Shown here: piece by piece, positions 1 through 11,821 of the stretch | How the letters are laid out: the number at the start of each line of letters is the position of its first letter | Numbering within the stretch: the first letter of the stretch is position 1 | Source: Branchiostoma floridae | Taxonomy: Eukaryota > Chordata > Leptocardii > Amphioxiformes > Branchiostomatidae | DNA: 64,000 nucleotides | Direction: 5' to 3' | NCBI RefSeq assembly: GCF_000003815.2 | Contig: NC_049997.1 | Location: 10,852,738 to 10,916,737 of the forward strand | Position numbers and translations under genes: made by a program | Notes under the pieces: model-generated | The model's database searches: none | What the model was told of the DNA's origin: nothing | The model's input: the letters and a program-made list of their open reading frames with translations, nothing else

Positions 1-204
1 GCTACTTCCGTCCTTTGTCCACGCTCTGCATTTTGCGGCGATTTCGTGATGTCTTACATGGAACATCTGTCAAACTGTCTTCGGCCGGCTATCTCTTCTT
101 GCATGTTATCTATCTTATTCTATATCTGGTAAATTTCAAATGTTTTCCAGTGACCTGGTAGAGGCTACCGAATTATTCACTTCATTTTCCCGCCTGTGTT
201 CTAG

Positions 205-341
205 CGAACATCCTGACACTGCACATCCTGATCCGGCGGTGTAAACGTGGTGGCGAGGATAGATGTACCTCCAGCCTGTACTTGATCGCGCTGGCTATCG
301 CCGACTCACTCGTTCTCATCACCATCGTCATCGTATATGAG
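205..341 (+). CDS. GPCR 1 exon: end of TM1 and TM2
   Basis: Acceptor ctag at 201-204, donor gtaata at 342. It carries two bases plus 45 codons and ends on a codon boundary. The TM2 Asp (in LAIAD) is present. Confidence 0.85.
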
Positions 342-2803
342 GTAATACTATTTCACTTATACCCGCAGGGTAACCTAGCTATATCCGTTGATTATAAAGT
401 TTAAGGTGATAAAGTTTTGAAAACGGCCAGCTGTTTCATACCACCATGTTCAACATTTTTATTCAGTATGTTTCCTCTAACTTTACATCATCTACTAAAC
501 AGATGATCTTCTCCATGATTCCGCCCGGTGAGTTCTGCCCATACCTGAACATGCTAGAATACGGAGCACACAACGCGTCCATCTGGACCATTGTGGCTTA
601 CACCATCGAAAGGTGGGTATTAGCTACATTATTACAGGTTTGCGATAGCAAAACCTGTTATATGGTTTGCGATAGCTGCCCTGTTCTGTTTTTGTTTTCA
701 TTTTTTTGGGCGCCGCCATTTTGTTTTGCGATGTATGACGGGAAGGGTGGCGCCATTTTGGATTTGACGGATCAGTGTGTTGTGTGAAGTGGTGTGATGG
801 GATGGCTAGGAAATGTGATCTTGTGCTCTTGTCTTCTTCAGTGTTTGAAAAAAGACGCGGACGAAAAGACAACTTAAACAATGAACCAAATCTTATATCA
901 AAGAAACATTATGCTTTTTTACGTTTTATGAATACAAAATATGCAAAACAAGAGAAAAGTAGATTTTTCTGGGGTGGTAAATACCATTATAGTTCCGGTA
1001 TAACAACCTGGCCTCGAAATGGCGAAAATTGCTAATCAAACTCCGGATCCCCCCGCCAAAAATTATATATATACAAAAAGCTACCTGTTCAAGAAAGAAT
1101 TTGTAAGCAGTGTACAACGAATGCAGTGGAAAATGAAACACATTTTATTTGTGAATGCACCCTATTCGATGCCGAAAAGACTATTTGAAAGAGTGACCGA
1201 AATCACACCAACATTTTCATTGTTAAAAACGCCACAAAAGGTTCTCTTCCTACTAAGATCACCGAATCAATCTATTATAAAATACATTGGGCATTTCATT
1301 TTCAACTGTCTTCAAAAAAGAAGTTAAACCCCGTAATAGTTACGTAGACTTAGTACCCTATTCTGTATCGTATGTACATTCATCCACCTAATATTTGTAT
1401 CTTAGAATTTAGTTTATCTACATGTACTCAGACCACATTCATTCGTTTCATGTATTTAGTCTTTCTTCTCTTGCAATTAGCCCCATGGGCATGAATTTGC
1501 AACAAAACACTTGATTTATATTCCACTGCTCCTAGAACACTGTAAATGTGACTATCCTGTTTACGACAGCCATACCGACACCTACCACCAGTAAATGTGA
1601 TTGCGCCATTTGTAATAAGTGTCAATATCAAAGTTCTGACATATATATTACAGATTCATCGGTGTCTACTTTCCTGTTTGGAAGTTCAAAGTCTCCAACC
1701 CAACCGCGGCAAAGTTCGCTATCTGTGGAGTATTTCTGTTGTCATATCTCTTCGCCATCCCCGAATTCTTCACGGTCAGCGCCACAACAAAGGAAGTACT
1801 CTACGGAAACATTACTACGTATCGCTGCAACCTGAAAGAAAATTTGCCTGTAGAATTTAGACTGGGCGTGATATGGGGGCATAGTGTGTTATTCTATATG
1901 CTTCCGTTCATATTGATTATCGTACTAAATAGTCTGATCATTTGTAAACTAAGAGGATTGAGACGAGTGGGTCCTCAACGAGCTTGGACGTTTCCAAGTG
2001 CATCTAGAATGGCCAATAATAGACTTAGAGTACGTGCGAGGACGACAGAAAGGTCAGAATCTGACCACAAGGTAGTGAGAAATCATTTCCAACCAACGAA
2101 ACAGAGGGGAAATAGAGACGGGCGGACGGAGGGGACAAGAACAGGTAATATCGGCAATTCTCGTCGCCAGTCTCGCGTGACAACACGTGATCAACAACAG
2201 CCTCGCTTTCGCACTAATTCACCAGAACGGCGTGTGCTCTCTTCTATCATAGAGAGGAGCCACAGTGAAATTATCCTAACTGAGTCGGAACCTCGTCTTT
2301 CGGCTGATGAAACAGGTAATCAGCCGTGCAGTTCTGAAACAAACCGCAAGGAGGCTACTTTAGCAGTAAAAACAGACGGAAATCCAACACCTATTTTATC
2401 ATCGCAAGGTCAACGATTCTTTACACGGCCCAGAACGTCCCAAATGGAAAACATCACGCCACATGGAGCCTCAAGATTTAAAGGCAGACCTATTCTCATT
2501 TTAATTATCGTCAGTGCGACGATTGTTCTTCTGTGGTTTCCTCGCTTCATAATCTTTCTAATTCTTCGAATCAACGACCAAAGCAGGTTTGAAATTTTCT
2601 CCCACAAAGTAGCCAGTGAAATAGCCACCATGTTGGGACTGTTAAATTCCTCGATCAACGTGTTCCTGTACTCATTTGTGGACAGTCGATTTAGAAGTAG
2701 TGTTTTTAGGATTCTGTCATGTGGGAAAAAGTCACCCAATCGAACTCTAGCAAGAGCGACACAGAGACAGACCAATAACACGGTCAGAATAGAAAAAGAT
2801 TAA
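205..2803 (+). CDS. Rhodopsin-class GPCR 1 (peptide-receptor-like), 5' incomplete
   Basis: Seven-helix receptor expected in the plasma membrane, signalling through G proteins. Three exons are visible: 205-341, 503-612 and 1654-2803 (stop TAA). The exon holding the N-terminus and the start of TM1 must lie left of the window. Exon 205-341 gives the end of TM1 (N-I-L-T) and TM2 with the LAIAD motif. Exon 503-612 gives the TM3 Cys (GEFCP) and ends in Y-T-I-E-R, the DRY-box equivalent. The last exon gives TM4, the loop-2 Cys (YRCNL), TM5, a long basic third intracellular loop (about 2000-2460), TM6 with LWFPRF, and TM7 NSSINVFLYSF, a variant NPxxY. The style resembles FMRFamide-receptor and GPR139/GPR142-like receptors; the ligand is unknown. 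Its paralogue at 4732-10565 has the same intron phases and faces it tail to tail. Confidence 0.88.
503..612 (+). CDS. GPCR 1 exon: TM3 with E-R-F box
   Basis: Acceptor aaacag ending at 502, donor gtgggt at 613. 36 codons plus two bases; the split AG/A codon gives the Arg of the ER-F motif. Confidence 0.83.
1080..1327 (+). mobile_element. Non-LTR retrotransposon (LINE) 3' coding relic, frameshifted
   Basis: Sits in the last visible GPCR 1 intron. From about 1099 one frame reads C-x2-C, then HFICEC, the Cys/His signature found at the C-terminus of many LINE reverse transcriptases. That frame stops near 1190. A second frame carries on with FERVTEITPTFSLLKTPQKV and ends at 1327. One frameshift therefore joins two parts of one domain. 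Clade not determined. Confidence 0.55.
1654..2803 (+). CDS. GPCR 1 last exon: TM4-TM7 and tail
   Basis: Acceptor cag at 1651-1653. One base completes Arg, then 383 codons including the stop. The frame opens with F-I-G-V-Y-F-P-V-W, the usual start of intracellular loop 2. An internal Met at 1739 is not the true start. Confidence 0.9.
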
Positions 2804-2872
2804 AAGTAATATAGGAAACATAATATCGTATGAAAGACTTGCATTTGGTAGGATGTATATTTTAGATATCTT

Positions 2873-2878
2873 AATAAA
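2873..2878 (+). terminator. Poly(A) signal of GPCR 1
   Basis: AATAAA lies 70 bases after the GPCR 1 stop codon in an AT-rich stretch. It is the first such hexamer downstream and the likely end of the transcript. Confidence 0.6.
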
Positions 2879-3028
2879 CTAAAATGTTTGCATTTAGAAG
2901 TATACTTGTATAGGTTGTAGTAACCGTTGTACCCATAATTAGACAGGTAGAACTCAATACCTTTTTATTGTAATATTGCAGCACCCAATTATCTAATAAC
3001 ATAAGTATGTATATACTAGTAGTATTAT

Positions 3029-3302
3029 TGAATAAAGAGACTCTTTTTACACAACCAGTGCTTTATTCTCACCGACGTTTCGGTGACCGTCTGTCACCTT
3101 CTTCAGGGCAATTCTGACTGGTTCACATTGTACTGCAGGACAGATGTCGCTGCTCACAGTTCAAATGCGGTCACAAAACGAAAAGTATTTACATATGTAG
3201 GTGACAGACGGTCACCGAAACGTCGGTGAGCATAAAGCATTGGTTGTGTAAAAAGAGTCTCTTTATTCAGTGACGTACCAACCTGATGAAACTGTTCACG
3301 GA
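3029..3302. mobile_element. Foldback element with hammerhead-like core (copy 1)
   Basis: Two inverted arms face each other: the left begins TGAATAAAGAGACTC at 3029 and the right ends GAGTCTCTTTATTCA near 3270, with a tail to about 3302. On the minus strand the left arm (about 3082-3118) reads CTGAAGA, a 6-bp stem GGTGAC/GTCACC, then GAAAC. The right arm keeps the stem and GAAAC but has lost the CTGAAGA part. Same family as 14786-15124 and 52500-52655. Confidence 0.75.
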
Positions 3303-3792
3303 TAGTAGTATTATTGTATGTATTAGTAGTATGTCGCGTAATGTTAACAGTTGATGTTTCATTAAAGTGTAGCATCAGATGAATATACGTGTTTGTATTT
3401 ATTTATTTAGTAAGTCAAGATATCTTTATGCGCTATCCCTTTGTTGTTCTTATGTTGGACATTAAAGCGATAGTAAACGTTTGAATATCATAAATAAAAG
3501 TCTAGCGTCGTTTATTGGACATAATTAATATCAGAAACTAGTAAGGCCCCCATTCCACTAGACTGTGATCTTGCTAATTTGATGACCTTGCTGCGGTCTA
3601 AATTGGACTTGGTATTCCTTGACTAAAATATTCCTTGATGAATTAAAATATTATTCAAAATTTTAAAAATATGACTAAATAGATAACAAACCACACAAAG
3701 CGTAAAAAGATTTGTAGTGAGGTCGCCTTTCGAGTGAAAAGCGGGTGCAAGGCAACAGCATCTTATTCAACAGTACAACGCAATGTGTAAGC

Positions 3793-4136
3793 TAAGCTAA
3801 GGGCACAACCCGCCGTACGTGCAATTTGTCCGTACGTTTTGTTTTTTTGGAAGGCCACGTCCGCCACGTATTTCTGAAAACCTTCAGGCTGTAAAGCAGG
3901 GAAGGGGCATCGTCCATACTGGCACGTACGGTGTGCGAATCCGCAGACCGATGGCACGCAAAGTTTTGCCTGCACGTAAAGTTCTACGGCGTGTCTGCGT
4001 GCTCCAAAATCCGTCGGATTCCCTACGAGTTCGTTCAGAGGAGGTACTCACCACTTACGGATACCAAAAGATTGCCCACGTTTTGGCACGTAGACAGCAC
4101 GTATTTGCACGTACGGCGGGTTATGCCCTTAGCTTT
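3793..4136. mobile_element. Foldback MITE, GGGCACAACCCGCCGTACG family
   Basis: Termini are near-perfect inverted copies: AAGGGCACAACCCGCCGTAC on the left and the reverse complement ending GGGTTATGCCCTTAGC on the right. No transposase frame. A half copy lies at 19351-19560 in a gene A intron. Confidence 0.75.
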
Positions 4137-4731
4137 ACAGAAGACTTGGCCATCACGAAAAAGCTCTAACACTTGTAACGTTATACTTCTATTTGGGTGA
4201 AGGATATTATCAACTACTTTAAGCTATGTAAATTAGGACCTTATTTGAATATATAATGAGAAACATATTTAATACATCTGTTGTATTATGGTTAAAATCA
4301 TTTGGCGAAGGCTTGAGGTTGTGGAGTTATAGTTGTATGTATAGTTGATTTTTACAGTATTGTTAATGTTGCTTATAAAGGTGCTTATATATACACCTGT
4401 TTTGTCCTTCATTCTATATTGTGCTTACGATAAATTCAAATAAAGGAAATAGACACAATGTTGCTCTTGATGTCACTTTTAATCAGACTAACATATCATA
4501 TTCTCTTACTCCATCGAGCTAAATACATTAATCTCTATAAACAAGAAAATATCTATAAAGATAATAATATACATTACAAAGAAAGCAGGCAAATTGGTCC
4601 CTTTCTCTTTCTCGCTGAATACAATAAAAAACACATGCAGCAATTAAGTACCGAGAAACGTAAGATGCTAATATCATACAGACAAATATCTCTGAATGCT
4701 TGAAGAAACTATTGAAGAAATCACAAGTGAG

Positions 4732-5737
4732 TCACATGGCCCTTTTTTGGGTGATTGTCACACGTTTTACTGACATTTTCATCCCATCATGGTTTGGCTT
4801 CGTGATAGAAAGTCTAGAAACGGTGTTATTCATGACTTGTGTAGCTGCGACACCTAGCGATTCGTGTGATGGTGGGGGTAGATTAATGTCGTTTGAAATC
4901 TTCCTGTGGTGGCAACACTTCAACAGCTTCCGAAGATTAGCCCGAAATTTCTCGTCGACGAAGCTGTACAGAAATATGTTGATGGCCGAGTTTGAGAGCG
5001 CTATCATGTTTGATATATCCATGGCAAGCGTGAGTGGGAAGTTTTCCAGAAGATGAGAATGTGGAGAGAGTCTAAGAACAAGAAATGAAACGAAACGAGG
5101 CAGCCAGAGCACAACGAAGGCAACGCTAACGCCAAGGAGCACGTACACAGGCTTGTTTCTCCGCCGTCTCGTCACTACGGAGTCTGCGCGAACGTAGTGC
5201 ACAGGTGGCTGCTGGGAGTCTCGTGAGTTCACGCGAGAGAGCGACCGAGACTCTCTACCAGTTGCACAGTCGTCGCAATTAGCCTCAAAACAAGGCTGTA
5301 GACGCCTGGGTCTTTCAGAGCTCACAGACGCAAAGTCTTGAAAATGCCTTTCAGTGCTGATTGTTATGCGCGGTACATTGTTACTTTGGTGTCTTGTGAG
5401 AACATTTGCCGTCATTCTAGCTTTACTATCTCTGGCATTCTTCCATCTCCTTAGCCTACGGATGAGAAGCCCGTTCATAGTAATGATCAGGATGTAAGGA
5501 AGAATGTAAGACAAAAAACTCTGGCCCCAGATTAGCGCTAGTTTGTATCCCCTTGAGAGTTCATCTTTCCAGTCGCACAGGTATTTGGTCGAATTTGTGG
5601 TTGACCGAGCCTCTTCGGCGAAAAAGTGCGGAAGCGAGCAGAGCCACGAGAGGACGAACACACCCGCGATGACCAGCTTCGTCGTGACAGGTTTGCAGAC
5701 TTTGTGCTTCCAGACTGGGTAATACACGCCCGTGAAC
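4732..5737 (-). CDS. GPCR 2 last exon: TM4-TM7 and tail
   Basis: Acceptor tag immediately 5' of 5737 on the minus strand; the frame opens F-T-G-V-Y-Y-P-V-W like GPCR 1. Stop at 4732-4734. 335 codons plus one leading base. Confidence 0.88.
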
Positions 5738-5943
5738 CTAGACGGAGAATGGAATACATGGAAGATAAAGTTTATTTCATATACGGTGATTTAGTCAGTT
5801 TATCTATACATCAATGTAGTTCTACCGATACTACGTTTTCCAGCATTGGCGAGTGACAAGTTCTCCTCTATTTTAGAGAGAGAGAGAGAGAGTGAGAGAG
5901 TGGGTGAGAGAGAGCGAGAGAGAGAGAGAGAGTGAGTGTGAGT

Positions 5944-5985
<42 letters not shown>

Positions 5986-8900
5986 TCATAGACCTCTGTA
6001 CTGCTAGCGCCTTGTAAACTGTACTGACTGTCTTTCCTTACCTGTCTATAGTATACGCTATGATGATCCAGGTAGAGGCGTTACTGGCGGTATAGTCTAA
6101 GGTGATCAACCACGGACAGAACCCACCAAAGGACACCTGGCGGTCAAGGATGGTAATCTTCACCACCTGTAGAAGAAAAACAATATGCAATCATAAGCTT
6201 TGAAACTTCAAGATTTCTTTTGCTATCTTTCCTTGATTAGGGGTCTCCCATCCAAGAACTGACCGGACCACGCGTTGCTTAACTTCCGAAATCGAGGGAT
6301 CGGGTGTACCAATATTGTTTCTCCAAGAAGAGCAGCTGTCGCAGTTTTAAGCTGTCAACAGCTAAAGGAGTTGATAGAACAATAAACAATAAACATAAAG
6401 ACGTTAAGACTGACCCTTTCTATCAGCACGATGAAGATGAGAACGAGCGCGATCAGGTACAAGCTGGAGGTGGATTTCGCCCCGCCGGGAGCTCTGCGCT
6501 GTCGGACCAACACGATGATCGTCAGGACATTAGCTAAGAGAAAAAGAAATAGCTTGATTAGCCTGTTATCAACAAATAAACATGATTAGATGATGAACTT
6601 TATTGCTCGGCATTTGTACATGGTACAAAGTATGGCAACGACTGTAACACAGTGCAAAAATAAGTGTATAGAATAAGACATAACAAGAAGGGCTAACACA
6701 AGTCTTTGATATAGTGTTACAATCGAGTTGGGCTAATCATGAGTTTCATTATTCTTTCTAATAGCAAAGTAGTCTTTGATATATTTGTTTATCTTTGCAT
6801 TATGGGACTTGTGGCATCTAATAGATGTAATGAAGGCGAGTCAAGTCAACTTTTATTGTACAAAATTGTCTCAGGTACAATGTTGGGAAAAGTAGTGCGG
6901 AAGACTACTTGCTAGCTACATCAATGTAGTGCAAGTACGCCAATAAAGGCACCAAGGCCAGTTACTCAAGCCACTGGATAGGTTTGTTATCCGTTTGGAC
7001 AAACTACTAGTATTTAAAATAGTCAACAAAATTTTTCCCAGCTTTGCACATCGTACCGAACTACAAAAACTGTCTTCCTGTTAGCACCACCCAATGCATA
7101 TGTCTCCCAAAATGTCGGGAATTTCATCCTCCACTGTATACAGAAAAGAAATCAAACCCAATAGTATTCATTTTAGATTAGAAGTATCACTAGTTGATGA
7201 CCCCTATTTCACTTAATGTCCACTTTGTTATTGTATCACTATCATCATTGTACTTTCATGCATTCATTTTTGTAAGTAGCCTTCGGGCATGAGTTTGTTA
7301 TAACGATTATTATTATTGTTATCTTCTGTAATTTACATGTAGATTCAGGGGTTGGTACCGGTACGGTGTACTGGTACAAAACCGTTTTTTCTTGTTGGAC
7401 CGGTCAGGAAAAAACCATACCTGTACCGGTAATAACCCATATTCTAAGGTATTCAAGATTTACGTGTTGTGTACATCCATTGTATAGATTATCTTTTGCA
7501 TGGCGGTATAAATGTATTAGTACATGGCCTAGATACACAGTAATTGTGTCGGGATATGAAATAAGCACATGGAACATATGTACTTGAACAAAGGCCACGA
7601 TATTTTGTTTGGGGCAAAAACATGTGCACATCGCCCACGTGTACTCACCTGTCCTTGGTTCTGAAACACGTGTTTTCTCTATATTATGTACATCAAGTGG
7701 ACGGCAAATACCAACCTCTTGAAATTATATGAAATACTTCCTCACCTTGGAATGATTCAATCATAGAGGGTCTACTTGACAGGGAACATTTCTTTGTCTC
7801 TGAGGCAGGTTCCAACTGATTTATCTTGCAATTGGAGTTGCGACTTCCTCAATAAAAATGTTTGATTTCATTAAACACATATTGCGGTTAGGACTCTATG
7901 TGGTTGGTGCCATCTGCTCTTTTTTGACGGCAATTAATGAAACAGTGAGGTCAGAATTCTCCCGTTCTTGTACTTTGGCACTATGTAGATGGAATTAAAA
8001 AACAGCTAATACAAGCGGTAAAAGTATGTATTTTTCTCGACATACTCTATCACGTCAGAGGACAAAAGCGTCCTTCATTTATGACTAATACCTGTAGCCT
8101 TATCCTCGGAAGATACCACTGATGTTAGGAGAAGGTCGGTAAAGAGGTCAATATAGTTTGAAGAGGATGGCATTTGCCGTCCACTCGATGATCATAATAA
8201 AGACGGAACACGTGTTGCAGTACCAAGGGCAGGTAAGGACACGTGGGCGAAATGCATACGTTCTCAAAACAACTCATGTAAATAACGTTAACGGTTAACG
8301 TCATAGTAAACGATAGGTACATGTATGTGAATATTAGTCAATGTATTTGCATCAAACAGAATGTTCCCTCCATGAATAGTTTCATCAGAGTGGACAATAA
8401 CTAAATAACATTTTATTTCATTCGCAACCAATGAATTACTCAATTCTCTTGTTCCCCAAGGTACTATAGTGCAAACGCATCGATAACACACTTATAGAGG
8501 CTTTCTCAAAATTGTCTTCAAAATATAGATATCCGAGAAGTGCATATGTCTCAGGAACACACAGCGTCACTGACGAAAGATAGTGGATGCTATCTGAACG
8601 TCTGACCGTTTCCAAAATCATATCCAGTAGCTTGAGTAAATGCTTTTTGGCTTTCAAGCAAAATATATTTTTGGGGTGCTGGTTTGATTGTGCCATCTCT
8701 ACATAGTAGTTGTGATGGTGTACGGAGTATTGGTCACGAATAGGGCCGGGTACCGATACCCCGTACCGTTAAAAAACCGTTTTTTCTTATTGGACCGGTC
8801 CGGAAAAACCGGACCTGGAAAAATTAGGTAGACCGGATGTTGGACCTATTGGAAAATGAACAAATTATATGATCCGGCATTCACACATTTCGGGGCTTAC

Positions 8901-10565
8901 CGGTCGATGAAAATATCAAGAGCGAAATAGAGTACAGTCAATAGTCATTTCTACCAAGTTTTACAATCAATAGTGCAGAGGCATTTAGCCGCGTAGGATT
9001 TTAAAACGCCATTGGGAGTCAAATACTCCACAAAACAAATTTCTTTGTTGCAATATGGACCATTGTTTTGAGCATCGTCTATTTACTAGTTCTCACATAC
9101 TGAATCAGGTCCGGGTTCAGGTCCGGACCTGGACCTGATCCTCTGGACCTGAACTGGACCTGGACTTGAAATTTCTGTACCGGTACCCACCCCTAGTCAC
9201 GAACATCCTTCTTGTGAGTCATCAAGCTTTAAAGCTACATTTGAACGTCGAGTACAGGAAACGGCCATAGGCAATCAAGGATATATGATCGAATTCATTA
9301 AGGCAAACTCAAGTACATGGCAAATAGCGGTTCAGTTGTTATGATTAAAAAGTACAGCCACGTGAAGGCCACCTCATGTGTCTATACCCACCCTCGGCTA
9401 AAGAAATCAGTGTAGAACAGTTTCACCTTTATTACATAGGTGGAGGAGATGACAAATACTACGGGTCGTCAATGAATTCTGACCCTACCCAGAAATAAGA
9501 TGCACAACTCAAATTTAGGGGCACAATGGTAGAGTGAAAGCTTTTATCAATATCTACAATACGAAAAATCATTGGGATCACTACTTTGCAGGCTAAACAT
9601 AGCAAGGTTATGTGTTGATGAAAGCTCTTTGGTGAGAGAGATGAAAAAAAACACACGGACAATTGAGCTGCGACCTGAGGTGTATGGGTCAAGTTGCCCT
9701 TCAACAAGAAATATAACCACTTAGATAATGGACAATCCAGTCAAAAGATTTACTTTAGAAATTACACTGAAATACGTGCAAATGCAATGAAATACTATTT
9801 ATGTGGTACCGTTTGGCTAAAGTCACTTTTAAAAAAAAGGGGGGGGGCTGGCCGGGCACTTTGGGGGAACAAAAAGAAGGATATAAAACACAACAAAAAC
9901 ACAAAACGGGCCAAAATTCAACTGCGTGCCTTGTGCATATCTATCGGCGTATACATTAATTGTTCGTTTCCGTTTACTAAGATCACGATGAAATATGGTT
10001 ATATCGACATACTTTCATAAATATTAGTGAAGTAAGTAGTTACTCAAGCAACTGGATATGGTCTTGGAAACGGTTTCAATTAACATCCACTAATTTTCGT
10101 CAGAGGCACTTTATAAATCTTGTTGGATAGGTTTTTTTTATATCCTAGCTGTGAATTGATATGTAAAAGAGATCCAGTTGAAGATTTATCCTAACTGTGA
10201 ATTGCAAAAATAAGAGGAAGACAATGTCAATGTTTATGAAGGCCAGAGAGGAGGCATTTTCTAAATAGTCCAAAAGCTACGAAGGTAAGACAAGTTAAGA
10301 CTGAGTCAATGCAAATGAGTTAACTGACGAAAACTAATGGATGCTAGTTGAAACGTCTGACCTTTTCCAAAACCATATCCAGTTGCTTGAGTTACTGCTT
10401 TTTGGCGTATCGTATTACCTGGATGTCTAACTTTCGTCAAAGTGAAGTAAATAACTTACCTGGTAGGCCAAAGATCACCAGCAAAGGGTAGAATATCTTG
10501 TCGGCCAACTCAAGATCTTCGAACTGGCCCATGATGACGAAAAATTTAAGATAGGCTTCCTGCAT
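4732..10565 (-). CDS. Rhodopsin-class GPCR 2, paralogue of GPCR 1, with a six-codon TM2 deletion
   Basis: Four exons in transcript order: 10460-10565, 6415-6533, 6042-6166 and 4732-5737. They sum to 1356 nt, or 451 residues. Exon 1 gives a short N-terminus and TM1 (IFYPLLVIFGLP). TM3 ends Y-T-I-D-R. The last exon gives TM4, the loop-2 Cys (YLCDW), TM5, a Ser/Arg-rich third loop, TM6 (LWLPRF) and TM7 (NSAINIFLYSF). All phases equal those of GPCR 1. Start chosen at 10565; a second in-frame Met is at 10532. The oddity is TM2: alignment with GPCR 1 is ungapped except for six missing residues, including the Asp of the LAxAD motif. It may be a receptor with altered coupling, a non-functional allele or an assembly error. 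Confidence 0.85.
5874..5982. repeat. (GA)n microsatellite in a GPCR 2 intron
   Basis: About 110 bases of interrupted GA repeats between the last two GPCR 2 exons. Confidence 0.95.
6042..6166 (-). CDS. GPCR 2 exon: TM3 with D-R-F box
   Basis: Acceptor ctacag, donor gtaagg. 41 codons plus two bases, with the TM3 Cys (GGFCP) and Y-T-I-D-R at the end. Confidence 0.85.
6415..6533 (-). CDS. GPCR 2 exon: end of TM1 and shortened TM2
   Basis: Acceptor cttag, donor gtcagt. It has 39 codons plus two bases against 45 plus two in GPCR 1. Both share TSSLYLIAL; then GPCR 1 has A-I-A-D-S-L before VLI while GPCR 2 goes straight to VLI. Reading frame and both splice sites are intact. Confidence 0.8.
6534..10459. 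other. GPCR 2 intron 1, repeat-rich, no gene seen
   Basis: Holds fragments of a GGTACCGGTAC-rich repeat (7346-7432 and 8739-9198, the latter ending at CCACCCCTAG; a third copy is at 39342-39614), pieces of the AGTTACTCAAGCAACTGG foldback family (6958-7040, 8573-8660, 10036-10403) and a reverse-oriented LINE-3'-end-like stretch near 6600-6660. No coding signal. Confidence 0.6.
10036..10403. mobile_element. Foldback MITE, AGTTACTCAAGCAACTGG family
   Basis: Left arm AGTTACTCAAGCAACTGGAT at about 10037 and right arm ATCCAGTTGCTTGAGTTACT near 10376 are inverted copies, each followed inward by a conserved GGAAA/TTTCC segment. A second full copy is at 54401-54552. Confidence 0.7.
10460..10565 (-). 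CDS. GPCR 2 first coding exon: N-terminus and TM1
   Basis: Donor gtaagt at 10459. 35 codons plus one base; G plus CT of the next exon completes Ala in GLPANVLT, the classic TM1 G-N-V context. The upstream extent is uncertain because the frame stays open 5' of 10565. Confidence 0.65.
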
Positions 10566-10913
10566 CAAATAGTGATGGTCATTTCTCTGAGCCAACACGA
10601 AAATATGTTTCAACAATACACTTTTGCTTTAACGGCTATGCCACATTCGTCAAACAGACTTCTACAACCTCGATGTCGTGCGATTTCAACCCAGCCTGGG
10701 ATAGAACAACCGGGTGACAAGGATAAAACAATCGTAACAAGACAGTTCACTATTGTACGACACGATCACGATTAGCTAAATTTTCAATGGCCGGGACGAT
10801 CGCACGACGTGAGCATGTGACCTGGCCCTAAGCATCAACAATACGTCTCTGACCACGTCGAGAGACAAAAACCTTATAGCCACCCACTACCTATATACTT
10901 CTTAATGTTAAGT

Positions 10914-11590
10914 TATGTTAATGTGATCGAGTGTTCACGTGGTATTCACGTGATACAGTAATTCCACGTTCACGTTTAAGGAACCCCATGCTACTCATGA
11001 TGACTTGCTGATGACGTCAGCCGCCCACGCAAATCCCACGCAAACACTGGAGTTTGCTTGACATCTGCTTTAAAGAAAGGCCAGATGACAATTAATTATA
11101 TGTCAGTTTACTTGCGACTAGCCTTCGGGCAAGAATTTCCAATAAGCTTGTCATTTTAACATTGAACATGAATGCTTCTCGGTGAACATTTATGTTAATA
11201 TGAGCGAGTGTTCACGCGGTGTCCACTTGATAGCAATGTCACGTTCACGTTTAAGGAATCCATGTTATTTATGATGACTCACAAGAAGACCTGCTGACTA
11301 CGACAACCACCTGCGAAAATTCAAAGCAAATACTGGAGCTTGTTTGACATCTCCTTCTTAATACCCAGGGAGATCTTCCGGTGACATAAGGAGTTAAGCT
11401 GGCCGAGGAGTACAGTGTTTTGGCCCAGAACATTCTTTGACCAGCTTAACTCCTTATGCCACCGGTAGATCTGCTTGGAGATTACACCTTCTTCAGTAAG
11501 ACCAGATAGTCATTAATTACATTGTCTGCTTCATTGCAATTAGGCTTCGGGCAAGAATTGCCATTTTAATATTGAGCATAAATTCTTAGT
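10914..11590. repeat. Tandem duplication, 277-bp unit, second copy interrupted by a MITE
   Basis: Unit 1 (10914-11190) and unit 2 (from 11191) both start TATGTTAAT and share the TTCACGTTTAAGGAA, TTGACATCT, ATTAATTA and CTTCGGGCAAGAAT landmarks in order. In unit 2 the element at 11360-11484 interrupts the series between TTGACATCT and ATTAATTA. Intergenic, no coding signal. Confidence 0.75.
11360..11484. mobile_element. Foldback MITE, CTCCAAGCAGA family, 9-bp target duplication
   Basis: Inverted arms (ATAAGGAGTTAAGCTGG / CCAGCTTAACTCCTTAT). Flanking 9-mers CTCCTTCTT (11351-11359) and CACCTTCTT (11485-11493) match at 8 of 9 bases. The uninterrupted tandem unit next to it shows the pre-insertion state. 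Confidence 0.75.
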
Positions 11591-11821
11591 TGATACTTGG
11601 CCCAGGTCTTGCGTACGGTGAACTAAATCATACTTTATATCACACGATGCAAACATTTCTATGTAAAAGGCACGAACACATTCATGATACGATTTATAGT
11701 TTTATTGCAGTTGTCTGCACGAAGTATAATACAGGTATGACAAACAGTACACGGTTAAAATGCGTTGACAACCAGGATTCTGTGTATATCTACGAACTTC
11801 AACATATAAACCCAGTGTAAG

